From assembly GCF_013408175.1 (NCBI RefSeq), contig NZ_JACBYW010000003.1:62001-126000 (forward strand): a stretch of DNA of 64,000 nt, written 5' to 3'. The notes under the pieces are model-generated. The model searched no databases. It was not told the DNA's origin and was given only the letters and a program-made list of their open reading frames with translations. The position numbers and the translations under genes were made by a program. Source of the stretch: Actinopolyspora biskrensis (GTDB lineage Bacteria; Actinomycetota; Actinomycetes; Mycobacteriales; Pseudonocardiaceae). Positions 25,818 through 36,583 of the stretch are shown here, in pieces. The number at the start of each line of letters is the position of its first letter. The first letter of the stretch is position 1.

Positions 25818-27224
25818 TCACTGTCGCCTCTCGGGAGAGCGCGGGAGGTCGAGGTGCACCTCGGTTCCCGCTCCGGGCGAGGTGCGCAGGCGCACCTGAC
25901 CCCCGTTGCGCTCCATCCTGCCCCGGACAGAGTCGGTCAGACCGTGCCGATCCTCCGCGACCTCGTCCGGGTCGAACCCGGCTCCCCTGTCCCGCACGAA
26001 CAGCTCGGCCCGGTCCGGCTGCAGTTCGGCGTAGACGCTGACCTCGCCGACCCCGGCGTGTTTGGCCGCGTTGACGACGGCCTCCCGCGCGGCCGCCAGC
26101 ATCGCCCGCAACGACTCGTCCAGCTGGCCGTCCCCGACGACCACCGGTCGCACCGTGATGTCGAAGCCGTCCTCGATCTCGCCGCAGATGCGCCCCAGCT
26201 CGGCCGAGACCGTGTCGGCGACCGCGGCGGGTTCCACGGTCTCCTCCGCGCCGGTGTCCGGACCGGCCGAGGCGGGCATCGCCACCGGCGCCTCGGTCAT
26301 GCGTCGGGAGGTACGGCTGTAACCGCCGGGGCCGTAGAGCCATTGCCGCAGCTCCCGCTCCTGGCTTCTGGCGAGCCTGCGAACCTCCCGTTCCGAGGAG
26401 GCCTGCTTCTGGATCAGCGCCAGCGTCTGCAGCACGGAGTCGTGCAGGTGCGCCGCTATCTCGGCCCGCTCCTGCGACCTGATCCTGGTGGAGCGCTCCA
26501 CATCGAGATCACCGACCAGCCTCATCCACCAGGGCACGGTGAGCACTGCCATCCCGATCAGGGTCGCGCTCACCGCGGCGAGGACCACGGGAACCTCGCT
26601 GCCCGCGGCTCCCCGGACGAAGAAGAACAGACCGATGACCACCAGCAGCGCCCCGGCCAGCACCCGGAGCCCGGCGGCACGCCCGCCGCCGGCCAGCGTG
26701 CCGAGCACGCTCGACCTGGCCTCCCGGCGCCACTGGTCGCGCTGGGATTCGTCCGCCTCCCGCCAGAGCACGGCGCCACCGACGAGTATCGAGGCGAGGG
26801 TTCCGACCAGCCACGGGGGAACGGCACTGGCCGAGGCCACCACCACGGCCAGCCCGATACCGAGAACCAGCAGCACCAGGCCCTGCTGACGCTCCCGCAC
26901 CGAGGCCTGCCCGCCCCCGTCCGAGCGCTGGCGCACGAACACCCACAGCAGCCCGTAGGCCAGCACCCCCGCACCACCGAACGAGGCCAGCACGGCGAAC
27001 GCCGCCCGCACCCACAGCACGGGCAGTTCCAAGTGCCGCGCGAGCCCCATGGCCACTCCGGCCACGACTCGTCCGGAGCGCTGGCGGTACAGCCGGGGCC
27101 CTTCCCCCTCCGAGAAGCGGTACGGCCGGGTCCGTCCCTCCGGTCCGATCGCTTCTCCCGCACTCGGGGAACGCTTCTCGGGACGCTTGGATCGGACCTG
27201 CACGACACCGATGGTTGCACGCAC
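25818..27224 (-). CDS. PspC-domain sensor histidine kinase
   Basis: Membrane histidine kinase of the NarL-partner class. An N-terminal PspC domain (LYRQRSGRVVAGVAMGLARH, then LPVLWVRAAFAVLASFGGAG) is followed by about five further membrane segments, a HisKA_3 box with the phospho-accepting His in ERAEIAAHLHDSVLQTLA, and an HATPase end (EAVVNAAKHAG, DRGAGFDPD). PspC kinases are taken to sense membrane or envelope stress. The start is uncertain: GTG at 27224 is used, GTG at 27203 or 27230 is possible, none with a good ribosome site. It is divergent from a second PspC gene. Confidence 0.9.
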   Translation of the reverse strand: MRATIGVVQVRSKRPEKRSPSAGEAIGPEGRTRPYRFSEGEGPRLYRQRSGRVVAGVAMGLARHLELPVLWVRAAFAVLASFGGAGVLAYGLLWVFVRQRSDGGGQASVRERQQGLVLLVLGIGLAVVVASASAVPPWLVGTLASILVGGAVLWREADESQRDQWRREARSSVLGTLAGGGRAAGLRVLAGALLVVIGLFFFVRGAAGSEVPVVLAAVSATLIGMAVLTVPWWMRLVGDLDVERSTRIRSQERAEIAAHLHDSVLQTLALIQKQASSEREVRRLARSQERELRQWLYGPGGYSRTSRRMTEAPVAMPASAGPDTGAEETVEPAAVADTVSAELGRICGEIEDGFDITVRPVVVGDGQLDESLRAMLAAAREAVVNAAKHAGVGEVSVYAELQPDRAELFVRDRGAGFDPDEVAEDRHGLTDSVRGRMERNGGQVRLRTSPGAGTEVHLDLPRSPERRQ

Positions 27225-27301
27225 GGCCACCGCCGGGCATCGGGGAAGCGCGCGACCGCGTGCGGGGGATTTCAGGGACTTCCCTGAGGACGAGGAGACG
27301 G

Positions 27302-28666
27302 ATGGGCACGCAGAGTGGAAACATGAACGGACCAGTGGGCAGCGGCGAGACGGGCGGCTCCGGAGGGACCGGTGGCTCCGGGACACGTACCGACCCCCGC
27401 GAGGAGGGGTTCCAGGACTCGCTGCGGCGGCTCTGGAACACCCGTCCCACGCGCACGGACGGGAACCGCAAGATCGCCGGGGTCTCGGCCGCGCTCGGTG
27501 AGCACTACGGAATCGACCCCGTGCTGTTCCGCGTCGGCTTCGCGGTGGGCACCTTCTACGGCGGGGCGGGTCTGCTGCTCTACGTGCTGCTCTGGCTCGC
27601 TCTGCCGAAGCTGGACGCGAACACGGGCAGGGTCAGGGACCACTCCCCGGTGCTGCTGGTGCTGGCCGCGCTGGTGCTGGTACCGGTCATGTTCTCGATG
27701 TTCGACCTTCCCAGCGTGTTCGGTCTGCTGCTCGGCCTGCTCCTGCTGTACCTGCTGCACCGGCACTACAGCGGTCGAACTCCCCCGGACCCACGGGCCG
27801 GAACGACCGCCACGCCACCCGAGCACACCGCCGCTTCCACGAACGCCGCTTCCACGAACGCCGCTTCCACGAACGCCGCACCGACACCCGGCGCGGACGG
27901 CACCGCCAGCACCTGGGTGTATCCGGGGGCGGAAACGACGACCGCGCACAGCGCGGCACTTCCCGGGGAGACCACTCCTCCCGCCGCGGCGAGCACTCCG
28001 CCCCCGGAACAGGGCCCGCCCTCCCCCACGCCCCCACCGGTTCCGGAATCGCCGAGGTCACACCCGGCCGGGAGCCGATCACGCCATTCGGTGACGCTGA
28101 CCACCCTCGGAGTCGCGCTGCTGGCGGGAGGGTTCTCGGTGGCGCTGGGCCTGCCCCCCGTGAAGGTGGGGGCGCTGATGCTCGGCGTGCTCGGCTGCGG
28201 AATGCTGGTGGGGGCCTTCCTGCGGGGAGGCAGGGGGTTGATCGCGCTCGCGATCCCGCTGGCTCTGCTGAGCATGGTGGCGAGTGTGCTGCCCGACGAC
28301 CCGTGGAACGGGATCAGCCGGGTCACGGCCACCCCGGACACGGCTGCCGAACTGGCACCGGTGTACTCGGAATCGGCCGGCAGCATCACGCTGTACCTGA
28401 ACCGCATGCGGCTGCCACCGGGCGAAGAAGCGCGCTCCTCGGTGCGCTTGGGCACGGGAACCACGACCGTCCACCTGCCGCGGAACGCGGACGCGCACGT
28501 CACGTGCTCCGCGGAGTTCGGGTCGGTGGACTGTCTCGGCCTGCACCGCTCGGGCCGGAATCCGCACGTCGACAACACCGATCTCGGAGCGGACGGACCC
28601 GGTGGGGGCACCATCAGGCTCGATCTGAGGACGAAGGCAGGGACCGTGGAGGTTTTCCGTGGCTGA
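27302..28666 (+). CDS. PspC domain membrane protein
   Basis: A 454-residue membrane protein. The PspC domain is at about residues 50-110 (RKIAGVSAALGEHYGIDPVL, then FRVGFAVGTFYGGAGLLLYV), followed by two more helices, a Pro/Thr/Ala-rich linker that includes three exact AASTN repeats, and four helices plus a C-terminal soluble domain with beta character, as in LiaF-like proteins that hold a sensor in check. ATG at 27302 has GAGGACGAGGAG upstream. It faces the PspC kinase with 77 bases between starts, so the three genes probably form one envelope-stress circuit. Confidence 0.85.
   Translation: MGTQSGNMNGPVGSGETGGSGGTGGSGTRTDPREEGFQDSLRRLWNTRPTRTDGNRKIAGVSAALGEHYGIDPVLFRVGFAVGTFYGGAGLLLYVLLWLALPKLDANTGRVRDHSPVLLVLAALVLVPVMFSMFDLPSVFGLLLGLLLLYLLHRHYSGRTPPDPRAGTTATPPEHTAASTNAASTNAASTNAAPTPGADGTASTWVYPGAETTTAHSAALPGETTPPAAASTPPPEQGPPSPTPPPVPESPRSHPAGSRSRHSVTLTTLGVALLAGGFSVALGLPPVKVGALMLGVLGCGMLVGAFLRGGRGLIALAIPLALLSMVASVLPDDPWNGISRVTATPDTAAELAPVYSESAGSITLYLNRMRLPPGEEARSSVRLGTGTTTVHLPRNADAHVTCSAEFGSVDCLGLHRSGRNPHVDNTDLGADGPGGGTIRLDLRTKAGTVEVFRG
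27830..27874 (+). repeat. three exact 15-bp tandem repeats inside the PspC gene
   Basis: The unit GCCGCTTCCACGAAC occurs at 27830, 27845 and 27860 without change, encoding AASTN three times in the linker. Being in frame, copy-number change would only lengthen or shorten the linker. Confidence 0.9.
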
Positions 28667-28880
28667 CGACCGACCGGAACAACAGCTGAGCCCGCGGGCT
28701 CAGCGCACCGGAGCACGGCGTTTCGGGCTGGACCCGATCGCGTTGACCGCGGGGGTCCTCACCGTGGCGACGTCGGTCTACCTCCTGGTCGGGGGGACGT
28801 GGACCGCTCAGCGGGTGCTCGCCTTCGGCGCCGTCGCCGTCGGGGTGCTCATGCTCGTCAGCGCACTGCGGCGGTACTGA
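28659..28880 (+). CDS. small two-helix membrane protein coupled to the PspC gene
   Basis: A 73-residue protein with two membrane helices (about residues 27-45, ALTAGVLTVATSVYLLVGG, and 51-68, VLAFGAVAVGVLMLVSAL). GTG at 28659 overlaps the end of the PspC gene by eight bases and has GGAGG six bases upstream, so it is translationally coupled to it. Function unknown; by position a partner of the PspC protein. Confidence 0.8.
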   Translation: MADDRPEQQLSPRAQRTGARRFGLDPIALTAGVLTVATSVYLLVGGTWTAQRVLAFGAVAVGVLMLVSALRRY

Positions 28881-28896
28881 CCCGCGAGTCCGTCAG

Positions 28897-28915
28897 GCCC
28901 CGTCACGCACGGGGC
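28897..28915. terminator. hairpin between convergent PspC operon and guaA
   Basis: GCCCCGT (28897-28903), loop CACGC, ACGGGGC (28909-28915): a perfect seven-bp stem, 17 bases past one stop and 51 from the other, usable from both sides. Confidence 0.6.
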
Positions 28916-28965
28916 ACCGACGCCGCGGACCCGTCCAGGCCGGGCCCGGGCGCCGTCACCGCCGG

Positions 28966-30588
28966 TCACTCCCACTCGATCGTCCCCGGTGGCTTGGACG
29001 TCACGTCGAGGGTCACCCGGTTGACCTCGGAGACCTCGTTGGTGATCCGGGTGGAGACGCGTTCGAGCACCTCGTAGGGCAGCCGGGTCCAGTCGGCCGT
29101 CATCGCATCCTCACTGGACACCGGGCGCAGCACCACCGGGTAGCCGTAGGTGCGCCCGTCCCCCTGCACGCCGACCGACTGCACGTCGGCGAGCAGCACG
29201 ACGGGGCACTGCCAGATGTCGTGGTCCAGCCCAGCGGCCGTCAGTTCCTCGCGGGCGATCGCGTCGGCGGCGCGCAGGGTCGCGAGGCGCTCCGGGGTGA
29301 CCTCTCCGATCACCCGGATCGCCAGTCCCGGACCGGGGAAGGGCTGGCGCTGCACTATCGTCTCCGGCAGGCCGAGCTCGGAACCGACCCTGCGCACCTC
29401 GTCCTTGAACAGGGCGCGCAGCGGCTCGACCAGATCGAACTGCAGGTCCTCGGGCAGGCCGCCGACATTGTGGTGGCTCTTGATGTTGGCTGTGCCGGTT
29501 CCCCCGCCGGATTCCACGACGTCCGGGTACAGCGTTCCCTGGACCAGGTACTCGATCCGTTCCCCGGCCTCGCCCGCCTCCGTCTGCAGATCCCGCGCGG
29601 CCTGTTCGAAGGTCCTGATGAACTCGCGCCCGATGATCTTGCGCTTCTCCTCGGGGTCGGTCACTCCCGCCAGCGCGTCGGTGAACTGCTGCACGGCGTC
29701 GATCACCACGAGTCGTGCGCCCGTGGCCGCGACGAAGTCGCGTTCCACCTGGGTGCGTTCACCGGAGCGCAACAACCCGTGGTCCACGAAGACGCAGGTC
29801 AGCCTGTCGCCGATGGCCTTGTTGACCAGAGCGCCCGCGACGGCCGAGTCCACGCCGCCGGAGAGGGCGCAGATCGCCCGCGCGTCGCCGACCTGCTCCC
29901 TGATGGCGGCGACCGTCTCGTCCACGATCGAGGTGGTGGTCCAGCGCGGACGGATTCCCGCGATCTCGTGCAGGAACCTGCGCAGCACCCCCTGACCGTG
30001 CGGGGAGTGCGCCACCTCCGGGTGGTACTGCACCCCGGCCAGTCCGAGTTCGGGACTCTCGAAGGCGGCCACCGGGGTGTCCTCGGTCTCGGCGATGACC
30101 CGGAAACCGTCCGGGGCCTTGCTCACGGAGTCACCGTGACTCATCCACACCGGGTGGTGCCCGGGCAGTTCCTGGTGCAGCGTGCCCCCGGCGGCGCAGA
30201 CGGAGAGCTCCGTCCTGCCGAACTCCCTGGTCCCGGTTCGCTCGACGGTTCCGCCCAGCGCCTTCGTCATGACCTGGAAGCCGTAGCAGATCCCGAAGAC
30301 CGGCACACCGGAGCGGAACAGCGTCCCGTCCATCTCCGGGGCGCCCTCCTCGTAGACGCTGGCCGGCCCCCCGGACAGCACGACGGCCGCGGGGTCCCTG
30401 CGCAACATCTCCTCCACCGGGGTGTCATGCGGGACCACCTCGGAATATATCTGTGCCTCCCGCACCCGGCGGGCGATCAGCTGCGCGTACTGCGCGCCGA
30501 AATCGACCACCAGGACGGGGCCGCTGCCGGATCGTCCTTGCGCGGAATCCTGTCCGGCGGGGTCGATACCCCCTGCGGTGTCGGACAC
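28966..30588 (-). CDS. guaA: GMP synthase (glutamine-hydrolysing)
   Basis: Makes GMP from XMP, glutamine and ATP. The 540-residue protein has a class I amidotransferase domain with the catalytic Cys in GICYGFQVM, then the ATP-pyrophosphatase loop [12 protein letters not shown] and the C-terminal dimerisation domain ending PGTIEWE, all in the normal order and length. GTG at 30588 is chosen over an upstream frame because GGAGG lies nine bases before it. Two IMP dehydrogenase-family genes follow a few kb on, so three guanine-nucleotide genes lie close together. Confidence 0.97.
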   Translation of the reverse strand: MSDTAGGIDPAGQDSAQGRSGSGPVLVVDFGAQYAQLIARRVREAQIYSEVVPHDTPVEEMLRRDPAAVVLSGGPASVYEEGAPEMDGTLFRSGVPVFGICYGFQVMTKALGGTVERTGTREFGRTELSVCAAGGTLHQELPGHHPVWMSHGDSVSKAPDGFRVIAETEDTPVAAFESPELGLAGVQYHPEVAHSPHGQGVLRRFLHEIAGIRPRWTTTSIVDETVAAIREQVGDARAICALSGGVDSAVAGALVNKAIGDRLTCVFVDHGLLRSGERTQVERDFVAATGARLVVIDAVQQFTDALAGVTDPEEKRKIIGREFIRTFEQAARDLQTEAGEAGERIEYLVQGTLYPDVVESGGGTGTANIKSHHNVGGLPEDLQFDLVEPLRALFKDEVRRVGSELGLPETIVQRQPFPGPGLAIRVIGEVTPERLATLRAADAIAREELTAAGLDHDIWQCPVVLLADVQSVGVQGDGRTYGYPVVLRPVSSEDAMTADWTRLPYEVLERVSTRITNEVSEVNRVTLDVTSKPPGTIEWE

Positions 30589-30741
30589 GACGTCGAACCT
30601 CCAGGTGAGAGCACTACGCTGGTCAGCGTATTGTCCCAGGCCCACCGAATGCGGCGGCATCACCCCCTGGGGTCGACACGTTTCACGCGAAACGCTCCCT
30701 CCGCAAGGGCTCCGGAGTGACCGCTTCGCGCGAAACCGCGA

Positions 30742-32457
30742 TCAACGGCGCAGCGCGGCGGGAGCCTCGGCGGGCACGGCCGGATGGCGGGGCTCCACCG
30801 GCTCCACCGGGCGGTACTCCTCGGACTGCGCGGCACGCGGATCCGCCTCCCCCTTGTTCGGCCACATGGAGAAGGCGCGCTCCGCCTGCGCGGTGATGGT
30901 CAGCGAGGGGTTGACCCCGAGATTCGCGGTTATGGCCGAACCATCCACTATCGACAGATCGGGGTACCCCCACGCGCGGTGGTACGGGTCGATCACTCCG
31001 CTGCTCGGGTCCGAACCGATCGGGCACCCGCCGATGAAGTGCGCCGTCAGCGGGACGTCGAACAGCTCGCCCCAGGTTCCCCCGGCGATCCCGTCGATCT
31101 TCTCCGCGGCCAGCTCGTTGGCGCGCTCCCCCGCCGGGATCCAGGTCGGGTTGGGAGCACCGTGGCCCTGGCTCGAAGTCAGCCTGCGCCTGCCGAACAG
31201 CCCCCTGCCCAACCTGGTCCGCAGCGAGTTGTCCAGGCTCTGCATCACCAGCAGGATCACCGTGCGCTCGCTCCAGCGGCGCACCGACAGCAGTCGCAGC
31301 GTGGTGAGCGGACGCGTGAGAGCCGACCACAGCCACTGCCGCCAGCGCGGTGTGCTCTTCCCACCGCTGGTCGGCAGGGTCTGCAACAGCCCCATCGCGT
31401 TGCTGCCCCTGCCGTAGCGGACCGGCTCGATGTGCGTGTCCTCGTCCGGGTGAAACGAGGAGGTGATGGCCGTCCCCTCGGAGAAGTTCCGATCCGGGTC
31501 GACCGCGCGCTTCTGCGCTCCGATGATCGCTTCCGAGTTGGTCCGGGTCAGCTCGCCCAGCCTGCTGGAGAGCGCGGGCAGGTCCCCGTTCTCCCTGCAA
31601 CGGTGCAGCAGGTTCTGCGTTCCCCACGTGCCCGCCGCGAGCACGACCTGGTCGGCGGTGAACGTGCGGGGGTGTTTCGCCAGCAGGGCCCCTGTCCTGC
31701 TGGTTCGGATCCTCCACTGCCCGGAGGCGTCCTTGCGCAGCCCGTCGACCGTGGTCATCGGCCACACCTCGGCGCCCTTCGACTCGGCCAGGTAGAGGTA
31801 GTTCTTCATCAGGGTGTTCTTGGCGCCGACCCTGCATCCGGTCATGCAGGCACCGCACTCGGTGCAGCCGGTGCGCTCCGGCCCCGCTCCGCCGAAGTAG
31901 GGATCGCTCGCGCGTTCGCCGGGCTTGCCGAAGTAGACGCCCACAGGAGTCGGGTGGTAGCTCTTCTCGGCCCCCATCTCCGAGGCGACTTCCTGGATAA
32001 CGCGGTCGGACGGGGTCACCGTCGGGTTCGTGACCACGCCCAGCATCCGAGTGGCCTGCTCGTAGTGTCGGTCGAGTTCCTTCTCCCAGTCCGTGATGTG
32101 GGCCCACTGGGAATCGGTGAAGAACGGCTTCATGGGGCGGTACAGCGTGTTCGCGTAGACCAGCGAACCGCCGCCCACTCCGGCACCGGCGAGGATCAGC
32201 ACGTTCTGCAGCATGTGGATGCGCTGGATGCCGTAGCAGCCGAGCCGCGGAGCCCACAGGAAGCGGCGCAGGTCCCAGGAGGTCTTGGGGAACTCCTCGT
32301 CGGCGAATCGTCTGCCCGCTTCCAGCACGGCGACGCGGTACCCCTTCTCGACCAGGCGTAACGCGGCCACGCTGCCGCCGAAGCCGGATCCGATCACGAC
32401 CACGTCGTAGTGCTCGCGAGCCGAGCTCTCCCCGCGAGGGTGCTTCCGATCACTCAT
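30742..32457 (-). CDS. choD: GMC-family FAD oxidoreductase, cholesterol-oxidase-like
   Basis: A 571-residue flavoenzyme. The FAD-binding loop is GSGFGGSVAALRL (from residue 23), with GAGVGGGSLVYAN (91-103) and the C-terminal GGCPIG and NPSLTITAQAERA blocks of the ChoD branch. Four cysteines, C198, C201, C204 and C208 (spacing CX2CX2CX3C), occur before the sequence GAKNTL. It lies between guaA and guaB3 as Rv3409c (choD) does in M. tuberculosis. Whether the substrate is a sterol is uncertain; 'GMC oxidoreductase' is safe. ATG at 32457 has TAGTCT nine bases upstream and no ribosome site. Confidence 0.85.
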   Translation of the reverse strand: MSDRKHPRGESSAREHYDVVVIGSGFGGSVAALRLVEKGYRVAVLEAGRRFADEEFPKTSWDLRRFLWAPRLGCYGIQRIHMLQNVLILAGAGVGGGSLVYANTLYRPMKPFFTDSQWAHITDWEKELDRHYEQATRMLGVVTNPTVTPSDRVIQEVASEMGAEKSYHPTPVGVYFGKPGERASDPYFGGAGPERTGCTECGACMTGCRVGAKNTLMKNYLYLAESKGAEVWPMTTVDGLRKDASGQWRIRTSRTGALLAKHPRTFTADQVVLAAGTWGTQNLLHRCRENGDLPALSSRLGELTRTNSEAIIGAQKRAVDPDRNFSEGTAITSSFHPDEDTHIEPVRYGRGSNAMGLLQTLPTSGGKSTPRWRQWLWSALTRPLTTLRLLSVRRWSERTVILLVMQSLDNSLRTRLGRGLFGRRRLTSSQGHGAPNPTWIPAGERANELAAEKIDGIAGGTWGELFDVPLTAHFIGGCPIGSDPSSGVIDPYHRAWGYPDLSIVDGSAITANLGVNPSLTITAQAERAFSMWPNKGEADPRAAQSEEYRPVEPVEPRHPAVPAEAPAALRR

Positions 32458-32634
32458 GCGGGAAAGACTAGAGCAACTTACTCGCCAGTAGCCATAGCTC
32501 ACGGCAAATGCGTTCACCGGTTGGACACTTCCCGGGGCGGTTCGGTCACCGGCCAAGCGGTCCGGCCGCTCGCCGCCCCGAGCAGCCGGACCGCCAACTC
32601 CCGTCGGGAACTTACGATCAGGGGTGCCACACCG

Positions 32635-32912
32635 ACGCAGGCGCTTACGAGCCTATGCAGTCGGCACCGCCGCGAGCACCCCGAGCCGTCGGAAACCCAA
32701 ACAAGAACTCCCGACCCGAACGTTCACTCCAACGCGGGTGCTCTGAGCCTGGGCAGTCGGCACCACCGCGGGTTCTCGGTCGAGTGCCCGGCGAGGACGG
32801 CCTCGACGTCGTGTAGGTGGCTACCCCATGTCGAGGATCCCGCAGCCGGGCGCCGACTGAGGTTCCGCCACGCAACCACCCAAGCAAACCGAGCCACCGA
32901 ACCTCCCAGAAA
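32635..32912 (+). repeat. structured intergenic repeat, copy 6
   Basis: A partial 5' module (32635-32680: GCGCTTACGAGCCTATGCAG, then TCGGCACCGCCGCGAGC) is followed by a complete copy from about 32700. Stems: CTCGGTCG with CGACTGAG, GCCCGGC with GCCGGGC, CCTCGAC with GTCGAGG, GTAG with CTAC. CCTCGAC/GTCGAGG differs from copy 2's CCCCGAC/GTCGGGG by one compensated pair. The 3' tail GAGGTTCCGCCACGCAACC is best preserved here. It ends at the guaB3 stop. Confidence 0.85.
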
Positions 32913-32914
32913 CA

Positions 32915-34045
32915 TCAGCGGCACAGCATCAGGCCGACCTTCTGGAACTCCTTGAGCTCCGAGTAACCGGTCTTGGCCATCGCACGGCGCAGCGCGCCGA
33001 ACAGGTTCAGCGTGCCGTACGGATCGCTGCTCGGGCCGAACAGCAGCGTCTCCAGGTCCACGCCAGCGCTGTTGAAACCGACGATCTCACTGCGCGGCAG
33101 GTTCGGATGCGCTGCCGCGGCGGTCCAGTAGTAGCCGTGCCCGGGAGCTTCCGAAGTCTCGGTGAGTGGTTCCCCGAGCATGACCGCGTCCGCGCCGCAC
33201 GCGATCGACTTGGCGATGTCCCCCGAGTAGGAGAGTCCGCCGTCGGCGATCACGTGCACGTAGCGGCCACCGGTCTCGTCCAGGTAGTCCCTGCGCGCGG
33301 CAGCGGCGTCGGCCACGGCCGTGGCCATGGGCACCCCGATCCCCAGCGTCTGCGTCGTGGTCGCCGAGCGGGACTGCCCGAACCCGACGATCACCCCCGC
33401 GGCGCCGGTGCGCATGAGGTGCATGGCCGTGCGGTAGTCGCCGACACCACCCGCGATCACGGGAACGTCGAGATCGCCGATGAACTGCTTGAGGTTGAGC
33501 GGATCGCCGTCACGGGAGACGTGCTCGGCCGAGACGATGGTGCCCTGCACCATCAGCACCTCGACTCCCGCGGCCAGCAACGTGGGCGTGAGTTCCTCGG
33601 CGTGCTGCGGACTGACCCGCGCGGCGACCGTGACCCCCGAGTCCTTGATCTGCTTGATCGCCTCGGTGAGCAGATCCGTGCGGACGGGAGCCGAGTGCAA
33701 CTGCTGCAGCATGGCGATCGCCGCCTCCGGGCCCTCGCCCTCCTCGGCGACGCGCACGATCTGGTTGAGCTCGCCCTCGACGTTCTCGTGACGCGCCCAG
33801 AGCCCCTCGGCGTTGAGCACCCCGAGACCGCCGAGCTCGCCGATGCGGATGGCCGTCGCCGGGGACACCACCGCATCGGTCGGATGGGTCACCAGCGGAA
33901 TGTCGAGCCGGTAGGCATCGATCTGCCAAGACAACGAGACGTCCTTGGACGAACGAGTACGCCGCGACGGCACGATCTCGACGTCTTCCAAGTCGTAACC
34001 GCGCATGGCCGTCCGGCCCATGCCGATTTCCACAAGATCCCGCAC
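32915..34045 (-). CDS. guaB3: IMP dehydrogenase family protein GuaB3
   Basis: A 376-residue TIM-barrel protein of the IMPDH/GMP reductase family without CBS domains, the actinobacterial GuaB3 type. It opens with MRDLVEIGMGRTAMRGYDLE and carries GVGDYRTAMHLMRTGAAGVI and the GGLSYSGDIAKSIACGADAVML phosphate-binding region (in part). The catalytic Cys loop of true IMPDH is not evident, so its exact reaction is less certain than that of its neighbour. GTG at 34045 has GGAAGGAC upstream. It lies 71 bases after guaB2 and is probably co-transcribed. Confidence 0.92.
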   Translation of the reverse strand: MRDLVEIGMGRTAMRGYDLEDVEIVPSRRTRSSKDVSLSWQIDAYRLDIPLVTHPTDAVVSPATAIRIGELGGLGVLNAEGLWARHENVEGELNQIVRVAEEGEGPEAAIAMLQQLHSAPVRTDLLTEAIKQIKDSGVTVAARVSPQHAEELTPTLLAAGVEVLMVQGTIVSAEHVSRDGDPLNLKQFIGDLDVPVIAGGVGDYRTAMHLMRTGAAGVIVGFGQSRSATTTQTLGIGVPMATAVADAAAARRDYLDETGGRYVHVIADGGLSYSGDIAKSIACGADAVMLGEPLTETSEAPGHGYYWTAAAAHPNLPRSEIVGFNSAGVDLETLLFGPSSDPYGTLNLFGALRRAMAKTGYSELKEFQKVGLMLCR

Positions 34046-34116
34046 GTGTGTCCTTCCCGCGGTGCCGCTTTGCTCCTCCGAGGGCCGGCCGCGCCCGTCC
34101 GACCCGGCGAGGCACG

Positions 34117-35948
<1,832 letters not shown>

Positions 35949-36338
35949 GTGCCGCATGACCCATTGCCACCAGACCCGTTCGCGGGCGATCCGGAAGACC
36001 CGAGCATGGCCCTCGGCGATCAGGACGAGCAGGACCAACAGCTCGGTGACGAGGAACGGGCCGAACTGCTCTCGGACCTGGCCGACCTGGCCGTGTACCA
36101 GGCGCTGCTGGAGCCGCGCGGTATCCGCGGGATCGTCGTGGACTGCGCGGACTGCGGCGAAGCGCACTACCACGACTGGGAGCTGCTGCGGTCCAGCCTC
36201 GAACAGCTGCTCAACGACGGACGGATGCGCCCGCACGAACCGGCTTACGAACCGAATCCGGGCAACTACGTCAGTTGGGAGTACTGCCGTGGCTTCGCGG
36301 ACGGAGTGATCGAGACCGAGGACCAGCGCAGTCGCTGA
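35949..36338 (+). CDS. DUF5319 family protein
   Basis: A 129-residue acidic soluble protein of unknown function, orthologous by place and sequence to Rv3412. It begins VPHDPLPPDPFAGDPEDP, has GIVVDCADCGEAHYHDWELL with a Cys-x2-Cys pair and His residues that could bind a metal, and a conserved ending NYVSWEYCRGFADGVIE. GTG at 35949 is used since homologues begin with this stretch and a -10-like box is close upstream (leaderless). Divergent from guaB and convergent with the anti-sigma gene. Confidence 0.88.
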   Translation: MPHDPLPPDPFAGDPEDPSMALGDQDEQDQQLGDEERAELLSDLADLAVYQALLEPRGIRGIVVDCADCGEAHYHDWELLRSSLEQLLNDGRMRPHEPAYEPNPGNYVSWEYCRGFADGVIETEDQRSR

Positions 36339-36357
36339 CCGAGGTCGAGCGCCAGTG

Positions 36358-36560
36358 AGTGCTCGCCCGGATCGGGCGAGTGCTCGGTCGGACCGGGCCG
36401 TCAGGAAAGCGGCCTCGCCGCTTTCCTCCAACCACCCGGCCGGCACCGCCACGGGTTCTCCCGTGGTGCTCTCGCGAGGACGGCCCCGACGTCGTGCAGC
36501 ACCGCTACCCGATGTCGGGGCACCCGCTCACGAGACCGCGAGGTCCCGCCCCGCGCCGCA
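36358..36560 (+). repeat. structured intergenic repeat, copy 7
   Basis: Opens with two strong hairpins right after the DUF5319 stop: CTCGCCCG-GAT-CGGGCGAG (36362-36380) and GGAAAGCGGC-CTC-GCCGCTTTCC (36404-36426). Then the element: CACGGGTTCTCCCGTGG, GAGGACGGC, stem CCCCGAC with GTCGGGG, loop ending GCTACCCGAT, and GAGGTCCCGCC. The apical GTAG/CTAC pair is changed to GCAG/CTAC. Lies between convergent genes. Confidence 0.8.
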
Positions 36561-36583
36561 CGCGAACCGGGAACCTCGAGCTC

